Source of the DNA: Dryomyza anilis
Lineage: Eukaryota; Arthropoda; Insecta; Diptera; Dryomyzidae
DNA length: 64,000 nt
Direction of reading: 5' to 3'
NCBI GenBank assembly: GCA_951804985.1
Contig: OX638133.1
Location: 3,678,501-3,742,500, forward strand
The notes below the pieces were generated by a model. It had not been told where the DNA came from, ran no database searches, and saw only the letters and a list, made by a program, of their open reading frames with translations. Made by a program: the position numbers and the translations under genes. Positions 33,791 to 46,500 of the stretch are shown here, in pieces (position 1 is the first letter of the stretch; every line of letters begins with the position of its first letter).

Positions 33791-36700
33791 GAGGGGTCAA
33801 ACTTTCCACATTTTATCCCATACTAAATCTGATAATTTTGTATAAAAATCATAGGGATCGACCTAGTAGGATTCGAGAAATCACATCTTTAACTTCAAAT
33901 GGCTGTAGAATCTAAACGGAGCGTCGTAGAAGTGTCAAACTTTCCACTTTTATCCTAACTTCAAAGAGCTGTAGAATCTAAACGGAGCGTCGTAGAGGGG
34001 TCAAACTTTCCACATTTTATCCCATACTAAATCTGATAATTTTATATAAAAATCATAGGGATCGACCTAGTAGGATTCGTGAAATCACATCTTTAACTTC
34101 AAATGGCTGTAGAATCTAAAGGGAGCGTCGTAGAGGGGTCAAACTTTCCACTTTTTATCCCATACTAAATGTGATTATTTGGTATAAAAACCATAGGGAT
34201 CGACTTAGTAGGATTCGAGAAATCACATCTTGAACTTCAAATGGCTGTAGAATCTAAACGGAGCGTCGTAGAGGGGTCAAACTTTCCACTTTTTATCCCA
34301 TACTAAATGTGATTAGTTGGTATAAAAATCATAGGGATCGACTTAGTAGGATTCAAGAAATCACATCTTGAACTTCAAATGGCTGTAGAATCTAAACGGA
34401 GCGTCGTAGAGGTGAAAACTTTCCACTTTTTATCCTAACTTCAAAGAGCTGTAGAATCTAAACGGAGCGTCGTAGAGGGGTCAAACTTTCCACTTTTTAT
34501 CCCATACTAAATGTGATTATTTGGTATAAAAATCATAGGGATCGACTTAGTAGGATTCGAGAAATCACATCTTGAACTTCAAATGGCTGTAGAATCTAAA
34601 CGGAGCGTCGTAGAGGGGTCAAACTTTCCACTTTTTATCCCATACTAAATCTGATAATTTTGTATAAAAATCATAGGGATCGACCTAGTAGGATTCGTGA
34701 AATCACATCTTTAACTTCAAAGAGCTGTAGAATCTAAACGGAGCGTCGTAGAGGGGTCAATCTTTCCACTTTTTATCCCATACTAAATATGATTATTTGG
34801 TATAAAAATCATAGGGATCGACTTAGTAGGATTCGAGAAATCACATCTTGAACTTCAAATGGCTGTAGAATCTAAACGGAGCGTCGTAGAGGTGTCAAAT
34901 TTTCCACTTTTTATCCTAACTTCAAACAACTGTAGAATCTAAACGGAGCGTCGTAGAGGGGTCAATCTTTCCACTTTTTATCCCATACTAAATATGATTA
35001 TTTGGTATAAAAATCATAGGGATCGACTTAGTAGGACTCGAGAAATCACATCTTGAACTTCAAATGGCTGTAGAATCTAAACGGAGCGTCGTAGAGGTGT
35101 CAAACTTTCCACTTTTTATCCTAACTTCAAAGAACTGTAGAATCTAAACGGAGCGTCGTAGAGGGGTCAAACTTTCCACTTTTTATCCCATACTAAATCT
35201 GATTATTTGGTATAAAAATCATAGGGATCGACTTAGTAGGATTCTTGAACTTCAAATGGCTGTAGAATCTAAACGGAGCGTCGTAGAGGTGTCAAACTTT
35301 CCACTTTTTATCCTAACTTCAAAGAGCTGTAGAATCTAAACGGAGCGTCGTAGAGGTGTCAAACTTTCCACTTTTTATCCTAACTTCAAAGAGCTGTAGA
35401 ATCTAAACGGAGCGTCGTAGAGGGGTCAAACTTTCCACTTTTTATCCCATACTAAATATGATTATTTGGTATAAAAATCATAGGGATCGACTTAGTAGGA
35501 TTCGAGAAATCACATCTTGAACTTCAAATGGCTGTAGAATCTAAACGGAGCGTCGTAGAGGTGTCAAACTTTCCACTTTTTATCCTAACTTCAAAGAGCT
35601 GTAGAATCTAAACGGAGCGTCGTAGAGGGGTCAAACATTCCACTTTTTATCCCATACTAAATCTGATTTTTTGGTATAAAAATCATAGGGATCGACTTAG
35701 TAGGATTCGAGAAATCACATCTTGAACTTCAAATGGCTGTAGAATATAAACGGAGCGTCGTAGAGGTGTCAAACTTTCCACTTTTTATCCTTACTTCAAA
35801 GAGCTGTAGAATCTAAACGGAGCTTCGTAGACGGGTCAAACTTTCCACTTTTTATCCCATACTAAATCTGATAATTTTGTATAAAAATCATAGGGATCGA
35901 CCTAGTAGGATTCGTGAAATCACATCTTGAACTTCAAATAACTGTAGAATCTAAACGGAGCATCGTAGAGGAGTCAAACTTCCCACTTTTTATCCCAACT
36001 TCTAAGAGCTGTAGAATCTAAACGGAGTGTCGTAGACGGGTCAAACTTCCCACTTTTTATCCCATACTCAATCTGATTATGTGGTATAAAAATCATAGGG
36101 ATCGACTTAGTAGAATTCGGGAAATCACATCTTTAACTTCAAACGGCTGTTGAATCTAAACGGAGCGTCGTAGAGAGGTCAAACTTTCCACATTTTATCC
36201 CATACTAAATCTGAAAATTTTGTATAAAAATCATAGGGATCGACCTAGTAGGATTCGTGAAATCACATCTTGAACTTCAAATGGCTGTAGAATCTAAACG
36301 GAGCGTCGTAGAGGTGTCAAACTTTCCACTTTTTATCCGAACTTCAAAGAACTGTAGAATCTAAACGGAGCGTCGTAGAGGGGTCAAACTTTCCACTTTT
36401 TATCCCAACTTCAGAGAGCTGTAGAATCTAAACGGAGTGTCGTAGACGGGTCAAACTTCCCACTTTTTATCCCATTTTCAATCTGATTATTTGGTATAAA
36501 AATCATAGGGATCGACTTAGTAGGATTCGAGAAATCACATCTTGAACTTCAAATGGCTGTAGAATCTAAACGGAGCGTCGTAGAGGGGTCAAACTTTCCA
36601 CTTTTTATCCCATACTAAATCTGATTATTTGGTATAAAAAGCATAGGGATCGACTTAGTAGGATTCGAGAAATCACATCTTGAACTTCAAATGGCTGTAG

Positions 36701-38815
36701 AATCTAAACGGAGCGTCGTAGAGGGGTCAAACTTTCCACTTTTTATCACATACTAAATCTGATAATTTTGTATAAAAATCATAGGGATCGACCTAGTAGG
36801 ATTCGTGAAATCACATCTTTAACTTCAAATGGCTGTAGAATCTAAACGGAGCGTCGTAGAGGGTTCAAACTTTCCAATTTTTTTTCCCATACTAAATCAA
36901 ATATTTGGTATAAAAATCAGAGGGATCGACTTAGTAGGATTCGAGAAATCACATCTTGAACTTCAAATGGCTGTAGAATCTAAACGGAGCGTCGTAGAGG
37001 TGTCAAACTTTCCACTTTTTATCCTAACTTCAAAGAGCTGTAGAATCTAAACGGAGCGTCGTAGAGGGGTCAAACTTTCCACTTTTTATCACATACTAAA
37101 TCTGATAATTTTGTATAAAAATCATAGGGATCGACCTAGTAGGATTCGAGAAATCACATCTTGAACTTCAAATGGCAGTAGAATCTAAACGGAGCGTCGT
37201 AGAGGTGTCAAACTTTCCACTTTTTATCCCAACTTCAAAGAGTTGTAGAATCTAAACGGAGCGTCGTTGAGGGGTCAAACTTTCCACTTTTTATCCCATA
37301 CTCAATCTGATAATTTTGTATACAAATCATAGGGATCGACCTAGTAGGATTCGAGAAATCACATCTTTAACTTCAAATGGCTGTAGAATATAAACGGAGC
37401 GTCGTAGAGGGGTCAAACTTTCCACTTTTTATCCCATACTAAATCTGATTATTTGGTATAAAAATCATAGGGATCGACTTAGTAGGATTCGAGAAATCAC
37501 ATCTTGAACTTCAAATGGCTGTAGAATCTAAACGGAGCGTCGTAGAGGGGTCAAACTTTCCACTTTTTATCCTAACTTCAAAGAGCTGTAGAATCTAAAC
37601 GGAGCGTCGTAGAGGGGTCAAACTTTCCACTTTTTATCCTAACTTCAAAGAACTGTAGAATCTAAACGGAGCGTCGTAGAGGGGTCAAACTTTCCACTTT
37701 TTATCCCATACTAAATATGATTATTTGGTATAAAAATCATAGGGATCGACTTAGTAGGATTCGAGAAATCACATCTTGAACTTCAAATGGCTGTAGAATC
37801 TAAACGGAGCGTCGTAGAGGTGTCAAACTTTCCACTTTTTATCCTAACTTTAAAGAGCTGTAGAATCTAAACGGAGCGTCGTAGAGGGGTCAAACTTTCC
37901 ACTTTTTATCCCATACTAAATATGATTATTTGGTATAAAAATCATAGGGATCGACTTAGTAGGATTCGAGAAATCACATCTTGAACTTCAAATGGCTGTA
38001 GTATCTAAACGGAGCGTCGTAGAGGGGTCAAACTTTCCACTTTTTATCCTAACTTCAAAGAGCTGTAGAATCTAAACGGAGCGTCGTAGAGGGGTCAAAC
38101 TTTCCACTTTTTATCCCATACTAAATCTGATTATTTGGTATAAAAAGCATAGGGATCGACTTAGTAGGATTCGAGAAATCACATCTTGAACTTCAAATGG
38201 CTGTAGAATCTAAACGGAGCGTCGTAGAGGTGTCAAATTTTCCACTTATTATCCTAACTTCAAAGAGCTGTAGAATCTAAACGGAGCGTCGTAGAGGGGT
38301 CAAACTTTCCACTTTTTATCCCATACTCAATCTGATAATTTTGTATAAAAATCATAGGGATCGACCTAGTAGGATTCGAGAAATCACATCTTGAACTTCA
38401 AATGGCTGTAGAATCTAAACGGAGCGTCGTAGAGGTGTCAAACTTTCCACTTTTTATCCCAACTTCAAAGAGTTGTAGAATCTAAACGGAGCGTCGTTGA
38501 GGGGTCAAACTTTCCACTTTTTATCCCATACTCAATCTGATAATTTTGTATACAAATCATAGGGATCGACCTAGTAGGATTCGAGAAATCACATCTTGAA
38601 CTTCAAATGGCTGTAGAATCTAAACGGAGCGTCGTAGAGGTGTCAAAATTTCCACTTTTTATCCTAACTTCAAAGAGCTGTAGAATCTAAACGGAGCGTC
38701 GTAGAGGGGTCAAACTTTCCACTTTTTATCACATACTAAATCTGATAATTTTGTATAAAAATCATAGGGATCGACCTAGTAGGATTCGTGAAATCACATC
38801 TTTAACTTCAAATGG

Positions 38816-41800
38816 CTGTAGAATCTAAACGGAGCGTCGTAGAGGGGTCAAACTTTCCACTTTTTATCCCATACTAAATGTGATTATTTGGTATAAAAAT
38901 CATAGGGATCGACTTAGTAGGATTCGAGAAATCACATCTTGAACTTCAAATGGCTGTAGAATCTAAACTGAGCGTCGTAGGGTGTCAAACTTTCCACTTT
39001 TTATCCTAACTTCAAAGAGCTGTAGAATCTAAACGGAGCGTCGTAGAGGGGTCAAACTTTCCACTTTTTATCCTAACTTCAAAGAACTGTAGAATCTAAA
39101 CGGAGCGTCGTAGAGGGGTCAAACTTTCCACTTTTTATACCATACTAAATATGATTATTTGGTATAAAAATCATAGGGATCGACTTAGTAGGATTCGAGA
39201 AATCACATCTTGAACTTCAAATGGCTGTAGAATCTAAACGGAGCGTCGTAGAGGTGTCAAACTTTCCACTTTTTATCCTATCTTCAAAGAGCTGTAGAAT
39301 CTAAACGGAGCGTCGTAGAGGGGTCAAACTTTCCACTTTTTATCCTAACTTCAAAGAACTGTAGAATATAAACGGAGCGTCGTAGAGGGGTCAAACTTTC
39401 CACTTTTTATCCCATACTAAATATGATTATTTGGTATAAAAATCATAGGGATCGACTTAGTAGGATTCGAGAAATCACATCTTGAACTTCAAATGGCTGT
39501 AGTATCTAAACGGAGCGTCGTAGAGGTGTCAAACTTTCCACTTTTTATCCTATCTTCAAAGAGCTGTAGAATCTAAACGGAGCGTCGTAGAGGGGTCAAA
39601 CTTTCCACTTTTTATCCTAACTTCAAAGAACTGTAGAATATAAACGGAACGTAGTAGAGGGGTCAAACTTTCCACTTTTTATCCCATACTAAATATGATT
39701 ATTTGGTATAAAAATCATAGGGATCGACTTAGTAGGATTCGAGAAATCACATCTTGAACTTCAAATGGCTGTAGAATCTAAACGGAGCGTCGTAGAGGGG
39801 TCAAACTTTCCACTTTTTATCCCATACTAAATCTGATTATTTGGTATAAAAAGCATAGGGATCGACTTAGTAGGATTCGAGAAATCACATCTTGAACTTC
39901 AAATGGCTGTAGAATCTAAACGGAGCGTCGTAGAGGGGTCAAACTTTCCACTTTTTATCACATACTAAATCTGATAATTTTGTATAAAAATCATAGGGAT
40001 CGACCTAGTAGGATTCGTGAAATCACATCTTTAACTTCAAATGGCTGTAGAATCTAAACGGAGCGTCGTAGAGGGTTCAAACTTTCCAATTTTTTTTCCC
40101 ATACTAAATCAAATATTTGGTATAAAAATCAGAGGGATCGACTTAGTAGGATTCGAGAAATCACATCTTGAACTTCAAATGGCTGTAGAATCTAAACGGA
40201 GCGTCGTAGAGGTGTCAAACTTTCCACTTTTTATCCTAACTTCAAAGAGCTGTAGAATCTAAACGGAGCGTCGTAGAGGGGTCAAACTTTCCACTTTTTA
40301 TCACATACTAAATCTGATAATTTTGTATAAAAATCATAGGGATCGACCTAGTAGGATTCGTGAAATCACATCTTTAACTTCAAATGGCTGTAGAATATAA
40401 ACGGAGCGTCGTAGAGGGGTCAAACTTTCCACTTTTTATCCTAACTTCAAAGAGCTGTAGAATCTAAACGGAGCGTCGTAGAGGGGTCAAACTTTCCACT
40501 TTTTATCCTAACTTCAAAGAGCTGTAGAATCTAAACGGAGCGTCGTAGAGGGGTCAAACTTTCCACTTTTTATCCCATACTAAATGTGATTATTTGGTAT
40601 AAAAATCATAGGGATCGACTTAGTAGGATTCGAGAAATCACATCTTGAACTTCAAATGGCTGTAGAATCTAAACTGAGCGTCGTAGGGTGTCAAACTTTC
40701 CACTTTTTATCCTAACTTCAAAGAGCTGTAGAATCTAAACGGAGCGTCGTAGAGGGGTCAAACTTTCCACTTTTTATCCTAACTTCAAAGAACTGTAGAA
40801 TCTAAACGGAGCGTCGTAGAGGGGTCAAACTTTCCACTTTTTATACCATACTAAATATGATTATTTGGTATAAAAATCATAGGGATCGACTTAGTAGGAT
40901 TCGAGAAATCACATCTTGAACTTCAAATGGCTGTAGAATCTAAACGGAGCGTCGTAGAGGTGTCAAACTTTCCACTTTTTATCCTATCTTCAAAGAGCTG
41001 TAGAATCTAAACGGAGCGTCGTAGAGGGGTCAAACTTTCCACTTTTTATCCTAACTTCAAAGAACTGTAGAATATAAACGGAGCGTCGTAGAGGGGTCAA
41101 ACTTTCCACTTTTTATCCCATACTAAATATGATTATTTGGTATAAAAATCATAGGGATCGACTTAGTAGGATTCGAGAAATCACATCTTGAACTTCAAAT
41201 GGCTGTAGTATCTAAACGGAGCGTCGTAGAGGTGTCAAACTTTCCACTTTTTATCCTATCTTCAAAGAGCTGTAGAATCTAAACGGAGCGTCGTAGAGGG
41301 GTCAAACTTTCCACTTTTTATCCTAACTTCAAAGAACTGTAGAATATAAACGGAACGTAGTAGAGGGGTCAAACTTTCCACTTTTTATCCCATACTAAAT
41401 ATGATTATTTGGTATAAAAATCATAGGGATCGACTTAGTAGGATTCGAGAAATCACATCTTGAACTTCAAATGGCTGTAGAATCTAAACGGAGCGTCGTA
41501 GAGGGGTCAAACTTTCCACTTTTTATCCCATACTAAATCTGATTATTTGGTATAAAAAGCATAGGGATCGACTTAGTAGGATTCGAGAAATCACATCTTG
41601 AACTTCAAATGGCTGTAGAATCTAAACGGAGCGTCGTAGAGGGGTCAAACTTTCCACTTTTTATCACATACTAAATCTGATAATTTTGTATAAAAATCAT
41701 AGGGATCGACCTAGTAGGATTCGTGAAATCACATCTTTAACTTCAAATGGCTGTAGAATCTAAACGGAGCGTCGTAGAGGGTTCAAACTTTCCAATTTTT

Positions 41801-42145
41801 TTTCCCATACTAAATCAAATATTTGGTATAAAAATCAGAGGGATCGACTTAGTAGGATTCGAGAAATCACATCTTGAACTTCAAATGGCTGTAGAATCTA
41901 AACGGAGCGTCGTAGAGGTGTCAAACTTTCCACTTTTTATCCTAACTTCAAAGAGCTGTAGAATCTAAACGGAGCGTCGTAGAGGGGTCAAACTTTCCAC
42001 TTTTTATCACATACTAAATCTGATAATTTTGTATAAAAATCATAGGGATCGACCTAGTAGGATTCGTGAAATCACATCTTTAACTTCAAATGGCTGTAGA
42101 ATATAAACGGAGCGTCGTAGAGGGGTCAAACTTTCCACTTTTTAT
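38816..42145. repeat. Tandem duplication of a 1,706-bp satellite segment
   Basis: The segment 38,816-40,440 recurs at 40,522-42,145, offset 1,706 bp. Markers at exactly that offset are 'CTAAACTGAGCGTCGTAGGG' (38,95x and 40,66x) and 'TTCCAATTTTTTTTCCCATA' (40,08x and 41,79x). The second marker also occurs at 36,86x, 3,212 bp before the first, and the first recurs near 44,62x. This is a multi-kilobase higher-order duplication superimposed on the 205-bp unit. Confidence 0.88.
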
Positions 42146-43588
42146 CCCATACTAAATCTGATTATTTGGTATAAAAATCATAGGGATCGACTTAGTAGGA
42201 TTCGAGAAATCACATCTTGAACTTCAAATGGCTGTAGAATCTAAACGGAGCGTCGTAGAGGGGTCAAACTTTCCACTTTTTATCCTAACTTCAAAGAGCT
42301 GTAGAATCTAAACGGAGCGTCGTAGAGGGGTCAAACTTTCCACTTTTTATCCTAACTTCAAAGAACTGTAGAATCTAAACGGAGCATCGTAGAGGGGTCA
42401 AACTTTCCACTTTTTATCCCATACTAAATATGATTATTTGGTATAAAAATCATAGGGATCGACTTAGTAGGATTCGAGAAATCACATCTTGAACTTCAAA
42501 TGGCTGTAGAATCTAAACGGAGCGTCGTAGAGGTGTCAAACACTTTTTATCCCATACTCAATCTGATAATTTTGTATACAAATCATAGGGATCGACCTAG
42601 TAGGATTCGAGAAATCACATCTTGAACTTCAAATGGCTGTAGAATCTAAACGGAGCGTCGTAGAGGTGTCAAATTTTCCACTTTTTATCCTAACTTCAAA
42701 GAGCTGTAGAATCTAAACGGAGCGTCGTAGAGGGGTCAAACTTTCCACTTTTTATCACATACTAAATCTGATAATTTTGTATAAAAATCATAGGGATCGA
42801 CCTAGTAGGATTCGTGAAATCACATCTTTAACTTCAAATGGCTGTAGAATATAAACGGAGCGTCGTAGAGGGGTCAAACTTTCCACTTTTTATCCCATAC
42901 TAAATCTGATTATTTGGTATAAAAATCATAGGGATCGACTTAGTAGGATTCGAGAAATCACATCTTGAACTTCAAATGGCTGTAGAATCTAAACGGAGCG
43001 TCGTAGAGGGGTCAAACTTTCCACTTTTTATCCTAACTTCAAAGAGCTGTAGAATCTAAACGGAGCGTCGTAGAGGGGTCAAACTTTCCACTTTTTATCC
43101 TAACTTCAAAGAACTGTAGAATCTAAACGGAGCATCGTAGAGGGGTCAAACTTTCCACTTTTTATCCCATACTAAATATGATTATTTGGTATAAAAATCA
43201 TAGGGATCGACTTAGTAGGATTCGAGAAATCACATCTTGAACTTCAAATGGCTGTAGAATCTAAACGGAGCGTCGTAGAGGTGTCAAACTTTCCACTTTT
43301 TATCCTAACTTTAAAGAGCTGTAGAATCTAAACGGAGCGTCGTAGAGGGGTCAAACTTTCCACTTTTTATCCCATACTAAATATGATTATTTGGTATAAA
43401 AATCATAGGGATCGACTTAGTAGGATTCGAGAAATCACATCTTGAACTTCAAATGGCTGTAGTATCTAAACGGAGCGTCGTAGAGGTGTCAAACTTTCCA
43501 CTTTTTATCCTAACTTCAAAGAGCTGTAGAATCTAAACGGAGCGTCGTAGAGGGGTCAAACTTTCCACTTTTTATCCTAACTTCAAAG
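42093..43588. repeat. Tandem duplication of a 748-bp satellite segment
   Basis: 'GCTGTAGAATATAAACGGAG' at 42,093 recurs at 42,841 and the following several hundred bases match at the 748-bp offset, including the rare 'GGAGCATCGTAGAGG' variant (near 42,383 and 43,131). The first copy ends at a junction with a short deletion, 'GTGTCAAACACTTTTTATCC' (about 42,533). Confidence 0.75.
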
Positions 43589-46500
43589 AACTGTAGAATC
43601 TAAACGGAGCGTCGTAGAGGGGTCAAACTTTCCACTTTTTATCCCATACTAAATATGATTATTTGGTATAAAAATCATAGGGATCGACCTAGTAGGATTC
43701 GTGAAATCACATCTTTAACTTCAAATGGCTGTAGAATCTAAACGGAGCGTCGTAGAGGGGTCAAACTTTCCACTTTTTATCCCATACTAAATCTGATTAT
43801 TTGGTATAAAAAGCATAGGGATCGACTTAGTAGGATTCGAGAAATCACATCTTGAACTTCAAATGGCTGTAGAATCTAAACGGAGCGTCGTAGAGGTGTC
43901 AAATTTTCCACTTATTATCCTAACTTCAAAGAGCTGTAGAATCTAAACGGAGCGTCGTAGAGGGGTCAAACTTTCCACTTTTTATCCCATACTCAATCTG
44001 ATAATTTTGTATAAAAATCATAGGGATCGACCTAGTAGGATTCGAGAAATCACATCTTGAACTTCAAATGGCTGTAGAATCTAAACGGAGCGTCGTAGAG
44101 GTGTCAAACTTTCCACTTTTTATCCCAACTTCAAAGAGTTGTAGAATCTAAACGGAGCGTCGTTGAGGGGTCAAACTTTCCACTTTTTATCCCATACTCA
44201 ATCTGATAATTTTGTATACAAATCATAGGGATCGACCTAGTAGGATTCGAGAAATCACATCTTGAACTTCAAATGGCTGTAGAATCTAAACGGAGCGTCG
44301 TAGAGGTGTCAAAATTTCCACTTTTTATCCTAACTTCAAAGAGCTGTAGAATCTAAACGGAGCGTCGTAGAGGGGTCAAACTTTCCACTTTTTATCACAT
44401 ACTAAATCTGATAATTTTGTATAAAAATCATAGGGATCGACCTAGTAGGATTCGTGAAATCACATCTTTAACTTCAAATGGCTGTAGAATCTAAACGGAG
44501 CGTCGTAGAGGGGTCAAACTTTCCACTTTTTATCCCATACTAAATCTGATTATTTGGTATAAAAATCATAGGGATCGACTTAGTAGGATTCGAGAAATCA
44601 CATCTTGAACTTCAAATGGCTGTAGAATCTAAACTGAGCGTCGTAGGGTGTCAAACTTTCTACTTTTTATCCTAACTTCAAAGAGCTGTAGAATCTAAAC
44701 GGAGCGTCGTAGAGGGGTCAAACTTTCCACTTTTTATCCTAACTTCAAAGAACTGTAGAATCTAAACGGAGCGTCGTAGAGGGGTCAAACTTTCCACTTT
44801 TTATCCCATACTAAATATGATTATTTGGTATAAAAATCATAGGGATCGACTTAGTAGGATTCGAGAAATCACATCTTGAACTTCAAATGGCTGTAGAATC
44901 TAAACGGAGCGTCGTAGAGGTGTCAAACTTTCCACTTTTTATCCTATCTTCAAAGAGCTGTAGAATCTAAACGGAGCGTCGTAGAGGGGTCAAACTTTCC
45001 ACTTTTTATCCTAACTTCAAAGAACTGTAGAATATAAACGGAGCGTCGTAGAGGGGTCAAACTTTCCACTTTTTATCCCATACTAAATATGATTATTTGG
45101 TATAAAAATCATAGGGATCGACTTAGTAGGATTAGAGAAATCACATCTTGAACTTCAAATGGCTGTAGAATCTAAACGGAGCGTCGTAGAGGTGTCAAAC
45201 TTTCCACTTTTTATCCTATCTTCAAAGAGCTGTAGAATCTAAACGGAGCGTCGTAGAGGGGTCAAACTTTCCACTTTTTATCCCATACTAAATTTGATTA
45301 TTTGGTATAAAAATCATAGGGATCGACTTAGTAGGATTCGAGAAATCACATCTTGAACTTCAAATGGCTGTAGAATCTAAACGGAGCGTCGTAGAGGTGT
45401 CAAACTTTCCACTTTTTATCCTAACTTCAAAGAGCTGTAGAATCTAAACGGAGCGTCGTAGAGGGGTCAAACTTTCCACTTTTTATCCCATACTAAATAT
45501 GATTATTTGGTATAAAAATCATAGGGATCGACTTAGTAGGATTCGAGAAATCACATCTTGAACTTCAAATGGCTGTAGAATCTAAACGGAGCGTCGTAGA
45601 GGTGTCAAACTTTCCACTTTTTATCCTATCTTCAGAGAGCTGTAGAATCTAAACGGAGCGTCGTAGAGGGGTCAAACTTTCCACTTTTTATCCCATACTA
45701 AATCTGATTATTTGGTATAAAAATCATAGGGATCGACTGAGTAGGATTCGAGAAATCACATCTTGAACTTCAAATGGCTGTAGAATCTAAACGGAGCGTC
45801 GTAGAGGTGTCAAACTTTCCACTTTTTATCCTAACTTCAAAGAGCTGTAGAATCTAAACGGAGCGTCGTAGAGGGGTCAAACTTTCCACTTTTTATCCCA
45901 TACTAAATCTGATTATTTGGTATAAAAATCATAGGGATCAACTTAGTAGGATTAGAGAAATCACATCTTGAACTTCAAATGGCTGTAGAATCTAAACGGA
46001 GCGTCGTAGAGGTGTCAAACTGTCCACTTTTTATCCTAACTTCAAAGAGCTGTAGAATCTAAACGGAGCGTCGTAGAGGGGTCAAACTTTCCACTTTTTA
46101 TCCTAACTTCAAAGAACTGTAGAATATAAACGGAGCGTCGTAGAGGGGTCAAACTTTCCACTTTTTATCCCATACTAAATATGATTATTCGGTATAAAAA
46201 TCATAGGGATCGACTTAGTAGGATTCGAGAAATCACATCTTGAACTTCAAATGGCTGTAGAATCTAAACGGAGCGTCGTAGAGGTGTCAAACTTTCCACT
46301 TTTTATCCTAACTTCAAAGAGCTGTAGAATCTAAACGGAGCGTCGTAGAGGGGTCAAACTTTCCACTTTTTATCCCATACTAAATCTGATTATTTGGTAT
46401 AAAAATCATAGGGATCGACTTAGTAGGATTCGAGAAATCACATCTTGAACTTAAAATGGCTGTAGAATCTAAACGGAGCGTCGTAGAGGTGTCAAACTTT

